A stretch of DNA of 13,983 bases, from the NCBI GenBank assembly GCA_016287975.1, contig JAEEXV010000402.1:1-13983 (forward strand). Direction: 5' to 3'. Shown here piece by piece: positions 7,702 through 13,983 of the stretch (its first letter is position 1; each line of letters starts with the position of its first letter). A program made the position numbers and the translations under genes. The notes under the pieces were generated by a model. That model searched no databases. It saw only the letters and a list, made by a program, of their open reading frames with translations, and had not been told where the DNA came from. The stretch comes from Lentisphaeria bacterium (GTDB lineage: Bacteria > Verrucomicrobiota > Lentisphaeria > Oligosphaerales > Oligosphaeraceae).

Positions 7702-7730
7702 AATGTAAGCCCTTTTTTGAAAGTTGTCTA
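7702..7730 (-). promoter_or_regulatory. Candidate sigma-70-type promoter for the Gfo/Idh operon
   Basis: Read on the minus strand: -35 TAGACA (7730-7725, 5 of 6 consensus), 17-nt spacer, -10 TACATT (7707-7702, 4 of 6). The predicted start, near 7695, falls at the upstream edge of the AAAC array. It is the best match seen in this divergent region, but it is not tested. Confidence 0.4.
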
Positions 7731-7760
7731 TGCAGATGAAGAAAACTGGCCCCGAAAACC

Positions 7761-7847
7761 CGCGAAAGCCCCCGCCCGTCCATGAAAATGCGCCGCCAGA
7801 GGTCGCGAAGCCGATGAAATGGGTTATATTACACAATTCGCGAAAGC
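7761..7847. promoter_or_regulatory. hisB upstream region: TATATT box and repeated CGCGAA(A)GC elements
   Basis: CGCGAAAGC occurs at 7761-7769 and 7839-7847 and CGCGAAGC at 7804-7811. The last copy is part of the 8-bp palindrome TTCGCGAA (7837-7844). A TATATT hexamer (7825-7830) is a candidate -10 for hisB, with no convincing -35 at 17 bp. The palindrome would then sit at the transcription start, as an operator would. Confidence 0.3.
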
Positions 7848-7880
7848 ATTCACGGGGGGATTCACCTTTTCGAGGAAGCC

Positions 7881-8480
7881 ATGTCGGGTCGCCAGGCAAA
7901 CATAGAGCGCAACACGAAGGAGACGCAGATCACGGTGTCGCTGGATCTGGACGGCAGTCCGTCCAAAAACCGCTTCGCGACGGGGCTGCCCTTCTTTGAA
8001 CACATGCTGGACGCGGCGTTCCGCCACGGCCGCATGGCGCTGGCGCTCTCGGCGCATGGCGATCTGGAAATCGACGCGCATCACACGATGGAGGATTGCG
8101 GACTCGCGCTTGGCCAGGCACTGAAGAGCGCCCTGGGCGACAAGCGCGGGATCACTCGGTTCGGGGCGGCCGCCGTGCCGCTGGACGAGGCGCTCGCCCG
8201 CGTGGTCATCGACCTCTCGGGGCGCCCGTTTCTGGCGTGGCGCTGCACCTTCCCCGAGGAGAACGCAGGCGGCGTCGGCGTGCGGCTGTTCCATGAGTTC
8301 TTCCAGGCGCTCGCAAACGCGGGCGGGATGACACTGCATGTGGATCTGCTGGCGGGCGAGGAAAACCACCACTGCCTCGAGGCCGTCTTCAAGGCCTTCG
8401 GCCGCGCCCTCCGCCAGGCGGTCGCCATCGACCCCGCCCTCGCAGGCGAACTCCCATCGACCAAGGGCGTGCTCGAGTAG
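7881..8480 (+). CDS. hisB: Imidazoleglycerol-phosphate dehydratase
   Basis: A 199-residue monofunctional HisB that dehydrates imidazole glycerol phosphate to imidazole acetol phosphate in histidine synthesis. The length and all family signatures fit: LPFFEHML, the metal-binding DLEIDAHHTMEDCGLALGQAL block, the second metal block GEENHHCLEAVFKAFGRAL, and the C-terminal LPSTKGVL. The fused HisB phosphatase domain of enterobacteria is absent. The ATG at 7881 follows GAGGAA (7872-7877). No other his gene is in the window, so the pathway genes are scattered or the gene stands alone. thrS follows after 50 nt with no terminator between, so thrS may be partly read from the hisB promoter. It is read divergently from the oxidoreductase operon. 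Confidence 0.97.
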   Translation: MSGRQANIERNTKETQITVSLDLDGSPSKNRFATGLPFFEHMLDAAFRHGRMALALSAHGDLEIDAHHTMEDCGLALGQALKSALGDKRGITRFGAAAVPLDEALARVVIDLSGRPFLAWRCTFPEENAGGVGVRLFHEFFQALANAGGMTLHVDLLAGEENHHCLEAVFKAFGRALRQAVAIDPALAGELPSTKGVLE

Positions 8481-8530
8481 CGCGCCGCCAGATTTCAGGA
8501 CCATTCACCATTCAGGAATTGACAGGCATC

Positions 8531-10282
8531 ATGATTGACCAGGAACTGAACACGATTCGCCATAGCGCCGCGCACATCATGGCGGCGGTGGTGCAGAAAA
8601 TGTGGCCCGACGCCAAGTTCGACATCGGCCCCGCCACCGAGGACGGCTTCTACTACGACTTCGACATGGAGCACCGCCTCGTCACCGAGGATCTCAAGGA
8701 GATCGAGACGCAGATGCGCAAGATGATCGGCCACAAGGTGCCCTTCGAGCGCAAGGAGGTCTCCCGCGAGGAGGCCAAGGCATACTTCGAGGCGCACGGC
8801 CAGGAGTACAAGCTCTCCCGCCTCGAGGACATCCCCGAGGGCGCGACCATCACGATGTACACCTGCGGCGACTTCACCGACCTCTGCCGCGGCCCCCATG
8901 TCGAGAACTCCTCCGCCATCGGCGCCGTGAAACTGATGGGCATCGCGGGCTCCTACTTCCGCGGCGACGAGAAGAACAAGATGCTCCAGCGCATCTACGG
9001 CACCGCCTTCAAGAGCAAGGCCGACCTCGACGACTACCTCAGGCGCGTCGAGGAGGCAAAACGCCGCGACCACCGCAAACTCGGCACCGAGATGGAGCTC
9101 TTCTCGACCCACGAGGAGATCGGCCCGGGGCTCCTCTGCTGGCACCCCATGGGCGGACGCATCCGCAACGTCATCGAGACCTTCTGGCGCGACGCACACT
9201 ACAAAAACGGCTACGAACTGGTCTACACCCCCCACGTCGGGCGCGCCAACCTCTGGGAGACCTCGGGACACCTCGGCTTCTACCGCGAAAACATGTACTC
9301 CGCGATGGACATCGACGGCGACCCCTACTACGTCAAGCCGATGAACTGCCCGTTCCACATCGAAATCTACAAGACCCGCCCGCGCTCCTACCGCGAACTC
9401 CCATGCCGCTGGGCCGAGTTCGGAACCGTCTACCGCTACGAAAAGGCGGGCGTCCTCCACGGACTCATGCGCGTCCGCGGATTCACCCAGGACGACGCGC
9501 ACATCATCTGCACCCAGGAGCAGATCATGGACGAAATCCGCGAGGTCCTGCGCTTCTCCATGTACATGTGGCGGTGCTTCGGCTTCAAGGACGTCAAGGC
9601 GTACCTCTCCACCCGCCCCGCCAAGGCCGTCGGCGCCCCCGAGAAGTGGGCCACCGCGACCGAGGCGCTGCGCCAGGCCATCGAGGCCGAAAACCTCCAG
9701 TGCGAGGTCGACGAGGGCGGCGGCGCCTTCTACGGCCCGAAGATCGACCTCAAGATCAAGGACGCGATCGGCCGCGAATGGCAGACCTCCACCATCCAGT
9801 TCGACTTCAACCTCCCCGAACGCTTCCAGCTGGAATACATCGGGCAGGACGGCAACCGCCACCAGCCCTACATGGTCCACCGCGCCCTCCTGGGCTCCCT
9901 GGAGCGCTTCTTCGGCATCCTCGTCGAGCACTACGCGGGCGCCTTCCCGACCTGGCTCGCCCCCGAGCAGGTGCGCGTGCTCTCGATCTCCGAGAAGCAC
10001 GCCGACTACGCCAAGGCCGTCGCCGACCAGCTGCGCCAGGCGGGCCTGCGGGCGACCGCGGACCTCTCGGGCGACCCCATCGGCGCCAAGGTCAAGGCGG
10101 CTGGCGTCCTCCGCGTGCCGTTCCTTTTGGTCGCGGGCGACAAGGAGGTCGCCGACCAGACCGTCGCCGTCTCCGTGCGCGACCGCAGCAAGGCAGGCGG
10201 CAAGTACTACACCAAGGATGTCACCTGCGGCGTGCCGGAGTTCCTGGCGCGCATCCGCAAGGAGATTGACGAGATGGCGTAG
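8531..10282 (+). CDS. thrS: Threonine--tRNA ligase lacking the N-terminal TGS domain
   Basis: Class II synthetase that charges tRNA-Thr. I chose ATG 8531 (583 residues); the in-frame TTG at 8519 directly abuts its only purine-rich stretch. The protein opens straight into the editing domain: HSAAH (His11, His15) and DLCRGPH (Cys119, His123) form the H-x3-H / C-x3-H editing site. The catalytic core follows with motif 2 (FGTVYRYEKAG ... MRVRGFTQDDAHI) and motif 3 (HRALLGSLERFF). The zinc ligands are Cys273 (MNCPFH), His324 (DDAHI) and His450 (VHRALLGS). The C-terminal anticodon-binding domain runs from about residue 475. Most bacterial ThrRS are near 640 residues with a TGS domain first. hisB ends only 50 nt upstream, so no TGS can be hidden there. 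Shorter forms are known in some bacteria, and all catalytic and editing residues are present, so it should be functional. Confidence 0.96.
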   Translation: MIDQELNTIRHSAAHIMAAVVQKMWPDAKFDIGPATEDGFYYDFDMEHRLVTEDLKEIETQMRKMIGHKVPFERKEVSREEAKAYFEAHGQEYKLSRLEDIPEGATITMYTCGDFTDLCRGPHVENSSAIGAVKLMGIAGSYFRGDEKNKMLQRIYGTAFKSKADLDDYLRRVEEAKRRDHRKLGTEMELFSTHEEIGPGLLCWHPMGGRIRNVIETFWRDAHYKNGYELVYTPHVGRANLWETSGHLGFYRENMYSAMDIDGDPYYVKPMNCPFHIEIYKTRPRSYRELPCRWAEFGTVYRYEKAGVLHGLMRVRGFTQDDAHIICTQEQIMDEIREVLRFSMYMWRCFGFKDVKAYLSTRPAKAVGAPEKWATATEALRQAIEAENLQCEVDEGGGAFYGPKIDLKIKDAIGREWQTSTIQFDFNLPERFQLEYIGQDGNRHQPYMVHRALLGSLERFFGILVEHYAGAFPTWLAPEQVRVLSISEKHADYAKAVADQLRQAGLRATADLSGDPIGAKVKAAGVLRVPFLLVAGDKEVADQTVAVSVRDRSKAGGKYYTKDVTCGVPEFLARIRKEIDEMA

Positions 10283-10348
10283 GAGCGCCGATCCCGTAGT
10301 TCCCGAGGCAATCCCACATTGCAATCCCCCTAACAAGGAGCGTACCGC

Positions 10349-10924
10349 GTGAAGCAATTGAGACCAGGAGACCGCACCATGCGCGGCCGTTCAGTCCGTC
10401 TGATCGACCAGAACAACCAGCAAGTCGGCATCGTCACCTTCGAGACCGCCATCGCCAGGGCCCAGCAGGCGGGCCTGGATCTGGTGCTGGTCCCGACCCG
10501 CGCCGAACCGCCGGTCACGCGCATCATGGATTTCGGGAAATACCAGTTCGACGAGGCCAAGCGCGCCCGCGAGGCGAAGCGCGCGCAGATCCAGCCCAAG
10601 CTCAAGGAACTCAAGCTGCATGCCAACATCGATGACAACGACTTCAACATCAAGGTGAAGCAGGCGAAGAAGTTCCTGACCCAGGGCGACAAGGTGCGCC
10701 TCCTGCTGATGTACCGCGGCCGCGAAATGGCCCACCAGGAACTCGGACGCGAGGTCCTCAACCGCTTCATCAAGGAACTCGAGGAGATTTCCAACCAGGA
10801 CAGCCCGCCCAAGCAGGTGGGCAAGAGCGTCTCGACCGTCCTCTCGGTCAAACCGCAGTTCCGCCAGGCGCGCAACGCCGCGAAACCTGGAAAGGACGAG
10901 GAGGCGGAGGCACCCGAGGCGTAG
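10349..10924 (+). CDS. infC: Translation initiation factor IF-3
   Basis: 191 residues from GTG 10349. IF-3 binds the 30S subunit, blocks premature 50S joining and monitors start-codon choice. N-terminal domain: VRLIDQNNQQVGIV and LDLVLVPTRAEPPVTRIMDFGKYQFDE. Lys/Arg-rich linker about 70-90. C-terminal domain: KELKLHANIDDNDFNIKVKQAKKFL and VRLLLMYRGREMAHQELG. An Ala/Glu-rich tail ends the protein. Start choice: GTG 10349 has AAGGAG (10335-10340) 8 nt upstream and keeps the usual N-terminal residues. ATG 10379, in frame 10 codons on, has its own AGGAG (10366-10370) also 8 nt upstream, so a shorter isoform is possible. A non-AUG start suits a gene whose product discriminates against such codons. 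It lies 66 nt after thrS; a small 5-bp hairpin (10308-10322) sits in that gap. Confidence 0.96.
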   Translation: MKQLRPGDRTMRGRSVRLIDQNNQQVGIVTFETAIARAQQAGLDLVLVPTRAEPPVTRIMDFGKYQFDEAKRAREAKRAQIQPKLKELKLHANIDDNDFNIKVKQAKKFLTQGDKVRLLLMYRGREMAHQELGREVLNRFIKELEEISNQDSPPKQVGKSVSTVLSVKPQFRQARNAAKPGKDEEAEAPEA

Positions 10925-10940
10925 CCCCGAAACACCATGT

Positions 10941-11054
10941 GCCGGCGTTGAAAACTGTTCACCGTGCCGTCTGGCAGGGCAAAGGGTCTTTTTCTCTACC
11001 CCAGCCCGCGGCGGCACGGCGACGCCGGCCAGTCGGGGAGCCGCCAGGCTCCCC
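10941..11054 (+). promoter_or_regulatory. Predicted structured mRNA leader of rpmI-rplT (possible L20 autoregulatory site)
   Basis: Nested complementary blocks form one long irregular hairpin: GCCGGCGT (10941-10948) with ACGCCGGC (11022-11029); CCGTGCCG (10962-10969) with CGGCACGG (11012-11019); GGGC (10977-10980) with GCCC (11004-11007); GGGT (10984-10987) with ACCC (10998-11001). A separate perfect hairpin follows, GGGGAGCC (11035-11042) with GGCTCCCC (11047-11054) around GCCA, ending 12 nt before the rpmI Shine-Dalgarno sequence. No U-run follows, so it is not a terminator. Known: L20 represses rpmI-rplT translation in enterobacteria, and the infC operon in Bacillus, by binding such leaders. 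The assignment here is inference from position and pairing. Confidence 0.5.
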
Positions 11055-11079
11055 ACAACGCAACCAAAGGAACACGAAC

Positions 11080-11280
11080 ATGCCAAAGATGAAAACGAGA
11101 AAGGCTGCCGCCAAGCGCTTCAAGCAGACCGGCACCGGGAAATTCATGCACAACTGTGCGGGAGCGCGCCACCTTGCCACCGGCAAGACCCGCAAACGCA
11201 AACGCCGTCTGAGCCAGGTCGCGGAGATCAAGAGCACCGAACTCTCCCGCATGAAGGCCTGCTTCCCCTACGGCCTCTAA
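11080..11280 (+). CDS. rpmI: 50S ribosomal protein L35 (bL35)
   Basis: A 66-residue, very basic protein with the full bL35 pattern: MPKMKTRKAAAKRFK at the N-terminus, then HLATGKTRKRKRRL in the middle and a short C-terminal segment. The frame is open upstream to 10939, but the added residues have no L35 character and cover the predicted leader RNA. ATG 11080 has AAGGAA (11067-11072) 7 nt upstream. It lies between infC and rplT in the conserved order. Confidence 0.97.
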   Translation: MPKMKTRKAAAKRFKQTGTGKFMHNCAGARHLATGKTRKRKRRLSQVAEIKSTELSRMKACFPYGL

Positions 11281-11319
11281 TTGTCCTGAAGAACCTGAAC
11301 CACTACTTGGAGTGCTATC

Positions 11320-11676
11320 ATGAGAGTCACCAATGCTCCCGCATCCAGGGCCCGCCGCAAGCGCGTGCTCGAAATGGCCAAGGGCTTCAGCGGAGCCCGC
11401 AGCAAGTTGATCCGCATGGCCTACACCGCAACCGACCGGGCGATGGCATACGCCTACGTCGGGCGCAAGGACAAGAAACTGGTCTACCGCCGCCTGTGGA
11501 CGCAGCGCATCAACGCCGCGTGCCGCGCGCTGGACTTCAAGTACAGCTGGCTGATTGACGGCCTCAACAAGGCCCACATCGAAATCAACCGCAAGATGCT
11601 TGCCGACCTGGCCGTGCTCAACGAGGAGGCATTCAAGCAACTGGTCGAGAAGGCCCGCGAAGCCCGCAAGGCCTAG
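11320..11676 (+). CDS. rplT: 50S ribosomal protein L20 (bL20)
   Basis: 118 residues, the normal bL20 length. L20 binds 23S rRNA early and is needed for 50S assembly; in several bacteria it also represses its own operon. Signatures: SRARRKRVLEMAKGFSGARS at the N-terminus, then RRLWTQRINAACRALDFKYS and NRKMLADLAVLNEEAF. Its ATG has GGAG (11309-11312) 7 nt upstream and lies 39 nt after rpmI. It is the last gene before a strong terminator; pheST, which follows in enterobacteria, is not here. Confidence 0.98.
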   Translation: MRVTNAPASRARRKRVLEMAKGFSGARSKLIRMAYTATDRAMAYAYVGRKDKKLVYRRLWTQRINAACRALDFKYSWLIDGLNKAHIEINRKMLADLAVLNEEAFKQLVEKAREARKA

Positions 11677-11706
11677 CCGCGTTCTCTGCCCCCTCTGGCA
11701 GTCGCC

Positions 11707-11754
11707 GCGCCCCTGGGATTTCCCTCATCGGACAATCCCAGGGGCGCTTTTTTT
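11707..11754 (+). terminator. Rho-independent terminator of the thrS-infC-rpmI-rplT cluster
   Basis: A 14-bp perfect stem (11707-11720 with 11734-11747), a 13-nt loop and a run of seven T residues (11748-11754), 30 nt after the rplT stop. It separates the ribosomal cluster from the ATPase genes. Confidence 0.96.
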
Positions 11755-11830
11755 GTCTCCTGTCTCGCGTGACTTCCCGCCCTCGCCCGCCTCGCGGCTC
11801 TTGAAGGCGGCAAAAAAAAGTGGCTGGGGA

Positions 11831-11874
11831 CGGTTGCGCACGGAATTAGGCACTATATTGCGGAAGTATTCCGC
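11831..11874 (+). promoter_or_regulatory. Candidate pilB promoter with overlapping palindromic operator
   Basis: TATATT (11854-11859) is a good -10 candidate. The matching position for -35 at 17 bp is CGGTTG (11831-11836), a weak match. Immediately after the -10 is the perfect inverted repeat GCGGAA (11860-11865) / TTCCGC (11869-11874) around GTA, where the transcript would begin, as for a repressor site. The remaining spacer (11755-11830) shows no gene. Confidence 0.35.
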
Positions 11875-11936
11875 ATCCCGTAGCGAGACGAGTGCCTTGT
11901 TTCGATATCGGAGTCACTTTTGTTGGAGAGAAGAGT

Positions 11937-13652
11937 GTGATTGGACAAGAGGAATTCATCATCGAGCTGCTGATTTCGCGTGGCGTCATCACCGAAGACC
12001 AGTTGATGGAGGCCAGGAAGAAGCAGAAAAGCGACACCCTCGATTCGACGCTGCAGGCGCTCTACGCGCTGAAGACCATCACCGAGGCGGACGTCATGCA
12101 GCTGCTCGCCGCAGAGTACGGCATGGATGTCTTCGACTTCGACTCCTCGAAGGAGCGCGTGCCGGAACAGGTGATCCAGATGATTCCGACGCAGATCGCG
12201 CTGCGCTACAAGATGGTCCCCATCTCGTTCTCGGGCGGCATCCTGCGCGTGGCCATGAGCGACCCCGCCGACATCGAGTCCCTGGACGCGGTGCGGCATC
12301 TGACCAAGCAGGATGTCGAGGGGGTGCTCGCCCCCCAGCGGCAGATCGACCGCGCCCTCGACTACTACTACCGCAAGGCCGACGCAAACGACGCCCTCAC
12401 CGAACTCACCCAGACCACGCAGGACATCACCATCGGCTCGACGACGGACACGACGACCGATTCGGAGGGCGGCGGCAAGGAGGACGACAACGCCCCGATC
12501 ATCCGATACGTCTCGCTGGTGATCCTGGAGGCCTTCCGCTCGCGCGCATCCGATATCCACCTGGAGCCGATGGAGAAGAAGTTCCGCGTGCGCTACCGCA
12601 TCGACGGCGTCCTCAACGAGGTCGAGGCCCCGCCGAAATATCTCCAGAACAAAATCCTCTCCCGCCTGAAGCTGATGAGCGGCATGGACCTCTCCGAACA
12701 CCGCATCCCGCAGGACGGACGCATCCGCATCACCGCGATGGGCCGCGAACTGGACCTGCGTGTCTCGGACATCCCCGCCACCCACGGCGAATCCATCGTC
12801 ATGCGTATCCTCGACAAGAGCGGCGTCATGCTCGGCATCGGCGAACTGGGATTCCTGCAGGACGACCAGGATCTCATCAACCGCATCCTGAACCTTCCCG
12901 ACGGCATCTTCCTGGTGACGGGGCCGACTGGATCGGGCAAGACCACCTCCCTCTACTCGTTCCTGCACGAACTGAACCAGCCCACGCGAAAGATCATCAC
13001 CGCCGAGGACCCTGTCGAATACGAACTCTCGGGCATCAACCAGGTCCAGATCAACACCGACGTCGGACTCACCTTCGCCAGCGCCCTCCGCGCCATGCTG
13101 CGACAGGCCCCCAACATCATCATGGTCGGTGAAATCCGCGACAGCGAGACCGGCTCCATCGCCATCAACGCCGCCATGACTGGACACCTGGTCTTCAGCA
13201 CCCTCCACACCAACGACGCCCCCTCCGCGATCACGCGACTGATCGACATGGGCATCAAGCCCTTCCTGGTGGCATCCGCCCTGCGCGCGATCATGGCCCA
13301 GCGCCTGGTGCGGCGACTCTGCAAGCAGTGCAAGCGCCCGCACGAGATGACCCAGGCCGACAAGGACGGGCTGCGGGTCACGGACGAGTTCATCGCCCAG
13401 TCGACCTTCATGGAGCCGGTCGGCTGCTCGGAGTGCAACAAGGGCTACCGCGGCCGCATGGGCATCTATGAGATCTTCATGCTGGACAACTCGATCTCCG
13501 AACTCATCTACGCAAAGGCCGACGCGGGCGTCATCTACCGCCGCGCCCGCGAACTGGGCATGCGCAACCTGCGCGACGACGGCGTGCGCAAGGCCGCGAT
13601 GGGCATCACCTCGATCGGCGAGGTGCTCCGCCTGACCGTGGACATGGGCTAA
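11937..13652 (+). CDS. pilB: PilB/GspE-family type IV pilus or type II secretion assembly ATPase
   Basis: A hexameric cytoplasmic ATPase that powers pilus or pseudopilus extension. 571 residues from GTG 11937, which has GGAGAG (11925-11930) 6 nt upstream. The frame opens earlier at GTG 11892, but that start has no good ribosome site and adds non-family residues. Order: MshEN/T2SSE_N domain (about 5-140, EEFIIELLISRGVITEDQLMEA), acidic Thr/Gly/Ser-rich linker (160-185), then the ATPase. Walker A GPTGSGKTT is at 329-337, the Walker B region IIMVGEIRD at 394-402, and the His box is in HLVFSTLHTND. Two Cys pairs (CKQC 462-465 and CSEC 497-500) are the zinc site typical of PilB/GspE and missing in PilT. 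Length favours PilB over GspE, but inner-membrane and pilin partners are not in view, so type II secretion remains possible. A second ATPase-type gene follows at 13685. Confidence 0.93.
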   Translation: MIGQEEFIIELLISRGVITEDQLMEARKKQKSDTLDSTLQALYALKTITEADVMQLLAAEYGMDVFDFDSSKERVPEQVIQMIPTQIALRYKMVPISFSGGILRVAMSDPADIESLDAVRHLTKQDVEGVLAPQRQIDRALDYYYRKADANDALTELTQTTQDITIGSTTDTTTDSEGGGKEDDNAPIIRYVSLVILEAFRSRASDIHLEPMEKKFRVRYRIDGVLNEVEAPPKYLQNKILSRLKLMSGMDLSEHRIPQDGRIRITAMGRELDLRVSDIPATHGESIVMRILDKSGVMLGIGELGFLQDDQDLINRILNLPDGIFLVTGPTGSGKTTSLYSFLHELNQPTRKIITAEDPVEYELSGINQVQINTDVGLTFASALRAMLRQAPNIIMVGEIRDSETGSIAINAAMTGHLVFSTLHTNDAPSAITRLIDMGIKPFLVASALRAIMAQRLVRRLCKQCKRPHEMTQADKDGLRVTDEFIAQSTFMEPVGCSECNKGYRGRMGIYEIFMLDNSISELIYAKADAGVIYRRARELGMRNLRDDGVRKAAMGITSIGEVLRLTVDMG

Positions 13653-13684
13653 GTCTTCACAACCACCCTGGCATTTCCCCGACA

Positions 13685-13983
13685 ATGGAAGAAAACTACA
13701 GTCTTGAGGTTTCGCCGGACATCAGCATGATCTGGCAGATTCTGGTGATGCGGAAGGTCGCCACCGAGGAGCAGCTCCAGGAGGTGCTCGAGGAGAGCCG
13801 CAACAACGGCCAGCCCTTCCAGAAGGTCCTCTACAACTACGAGATCACCACCGAGGACGAACTGCTGCAGATGATCGCGGAGGAACTGGGCACCGAGTTC
13901 GTCGAGATCCACATCAGCGCCATCGACCAGGAGTTCACGAAGATCATCACCCCGGACACGGCGCGCACCTACAGCATCATCCC
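13685..13983 (+). CDS. N-terminus of a second GspE/PilB-type protein (cut by window end)
   Basis: An ATG at 13685 opens a frame running to the window end, 99 full codons. The residues (MEENYSLEVSPDISMIWQIL, then VATEEQLQEVLEESRNNGQPFQKVLYNYE, ITTEDELLQMIAEELGTEFVEIH and ITPDTARTY) follow the same MshEN/T2SSE_N plan as the pilB product: two helical blocks with a 'T-E-E-Q-L' turn, then a beta-rich edge before the ATPase. It starts 32 nt after the pilB stop, so one transcript is likely. No clear Shine-Dalgarno sequence precedes the ATG. Whether a Walker-containing ATPase domain follows cannot be seen. A stand-alone MshEN protein is the alternative. Confidence 0.8.
   Translation, partial: MEENYSLEVSPDISMIWQILVMRKVATEEQLQEVLEESRNNGQPFQKVLYNYEITTEDELLQMIAEELGTEFVEIHISAIDQEFTKIITPDTARTYSII

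Noticed and set aside
7627..7899. Longer start (7899) for the first Gfo/Idh gene
   Set aside because: It would overlap the hisB start and the divergent promoter region; the extra residues show no family similarity.
8602..10269. 555-codon plus-strand open frame inside thrS
   Set aside because: Frame-shifted reading of thrS giving Arg/Pro-rich sequence; no independent RBS or motif.
8495..10357. 620-codon minus-strand open frame opposite thrS
   Set aside because: Covers exactly a complete thrS with all catalytic residues; low-complexity Val/Gly/Asp-rich product.
10939..11079. 47-codon N-terminal extension of L35
   Set aside because: bL35 starts at MPKMKT with a good RBS; the upstream codons correspond to the predicted leader hairpins.
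11555..13132. 525-codon plus-strand open frame overlapping rplT and pilB
   Set aside because: It reads through the rplT end, the strong terminator and pilB in a wrong frame; Arg/His/Pro-rich product.
11853..13685. 610-codon minus-strand open frame opposite pilB
   Set aside because: Antisense shadow of a complete PilB-type ATPase.

Overview
The window is GC-rich, densely coded bacterial chromosome. The gene content (a classical thrS-infC-rpmI-rplT translation block, two Gfo/Idh/MocA oxidoreductases, a long BspA-type leucine-rich-repeat protein and tandem type IV pilus/type II secretion ATPase genes) and the base composition would fit the PVC group (Verrucomicrobiota, Kiritimatiellota or Lentisphaerota). 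That placement is inference from style; no marker here fixes the phylum.

Layout. 1-1415 (+) is the 3' part of a membrane-anchored transglutaminase-like protein whose upstream linker contains an in-frame 93-bp-period repeat and a perfect 9-bp-arm palindrome. It converges on a minus-strand group read from right to left: a PrfH-type release factor (5336-4716), a 27-repeat LRR protein (4689-2611) and an unrecognised protein with an ankyrin-like tail (2434-1436). Right of that, 7626-5536 (-) is a two-gene Gfo/Idh operon that ends in a strong intrinsic terminator. It is read divergently from hisB across a 254-bp control region holding a plausible minus-strand promoter and a striking 10-bp-phased AAAC array. 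From 7881 everything is on the plus strand: hisB, thrS (lacking the TGS domain), infC (two Shine-Dalgarno-preceded starts), rpmI, rplT, a strong terminator, then a PilB-family ATPase and the start of a second ATPase with the same kind of N-terminal domain, cut by the window end.

How the genes fit together. thrS-infC-rpmI-rplT is the conserved translation cluster. The 155-nt infC-rpmI spacer folds on paper into a long nested hairpin plus a short perfect hairpin, where an autoregulatory L20-binding leader would be expected. PrfH is a stop-codon-independent rescue factor, usually paired with an RtcB-type RNA ligase. No rtcB is present here and the translationally close partner is the LRR gene instead. 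The pilus/secretion ATPases are transcriptionally separated from the ribosomal block by the terminator and have their own putative promoter.

The best candidates for something undescribed are the PrfH-LRR pairing, the predicted rpmI leader RNA, and the phased AAAC array in front of the oxidoreductase operon. No tRNA, rRNA, CRISPR array, insertion sequence or phage gene was recognised, and no gene-free stretch exceeds 300 bases.
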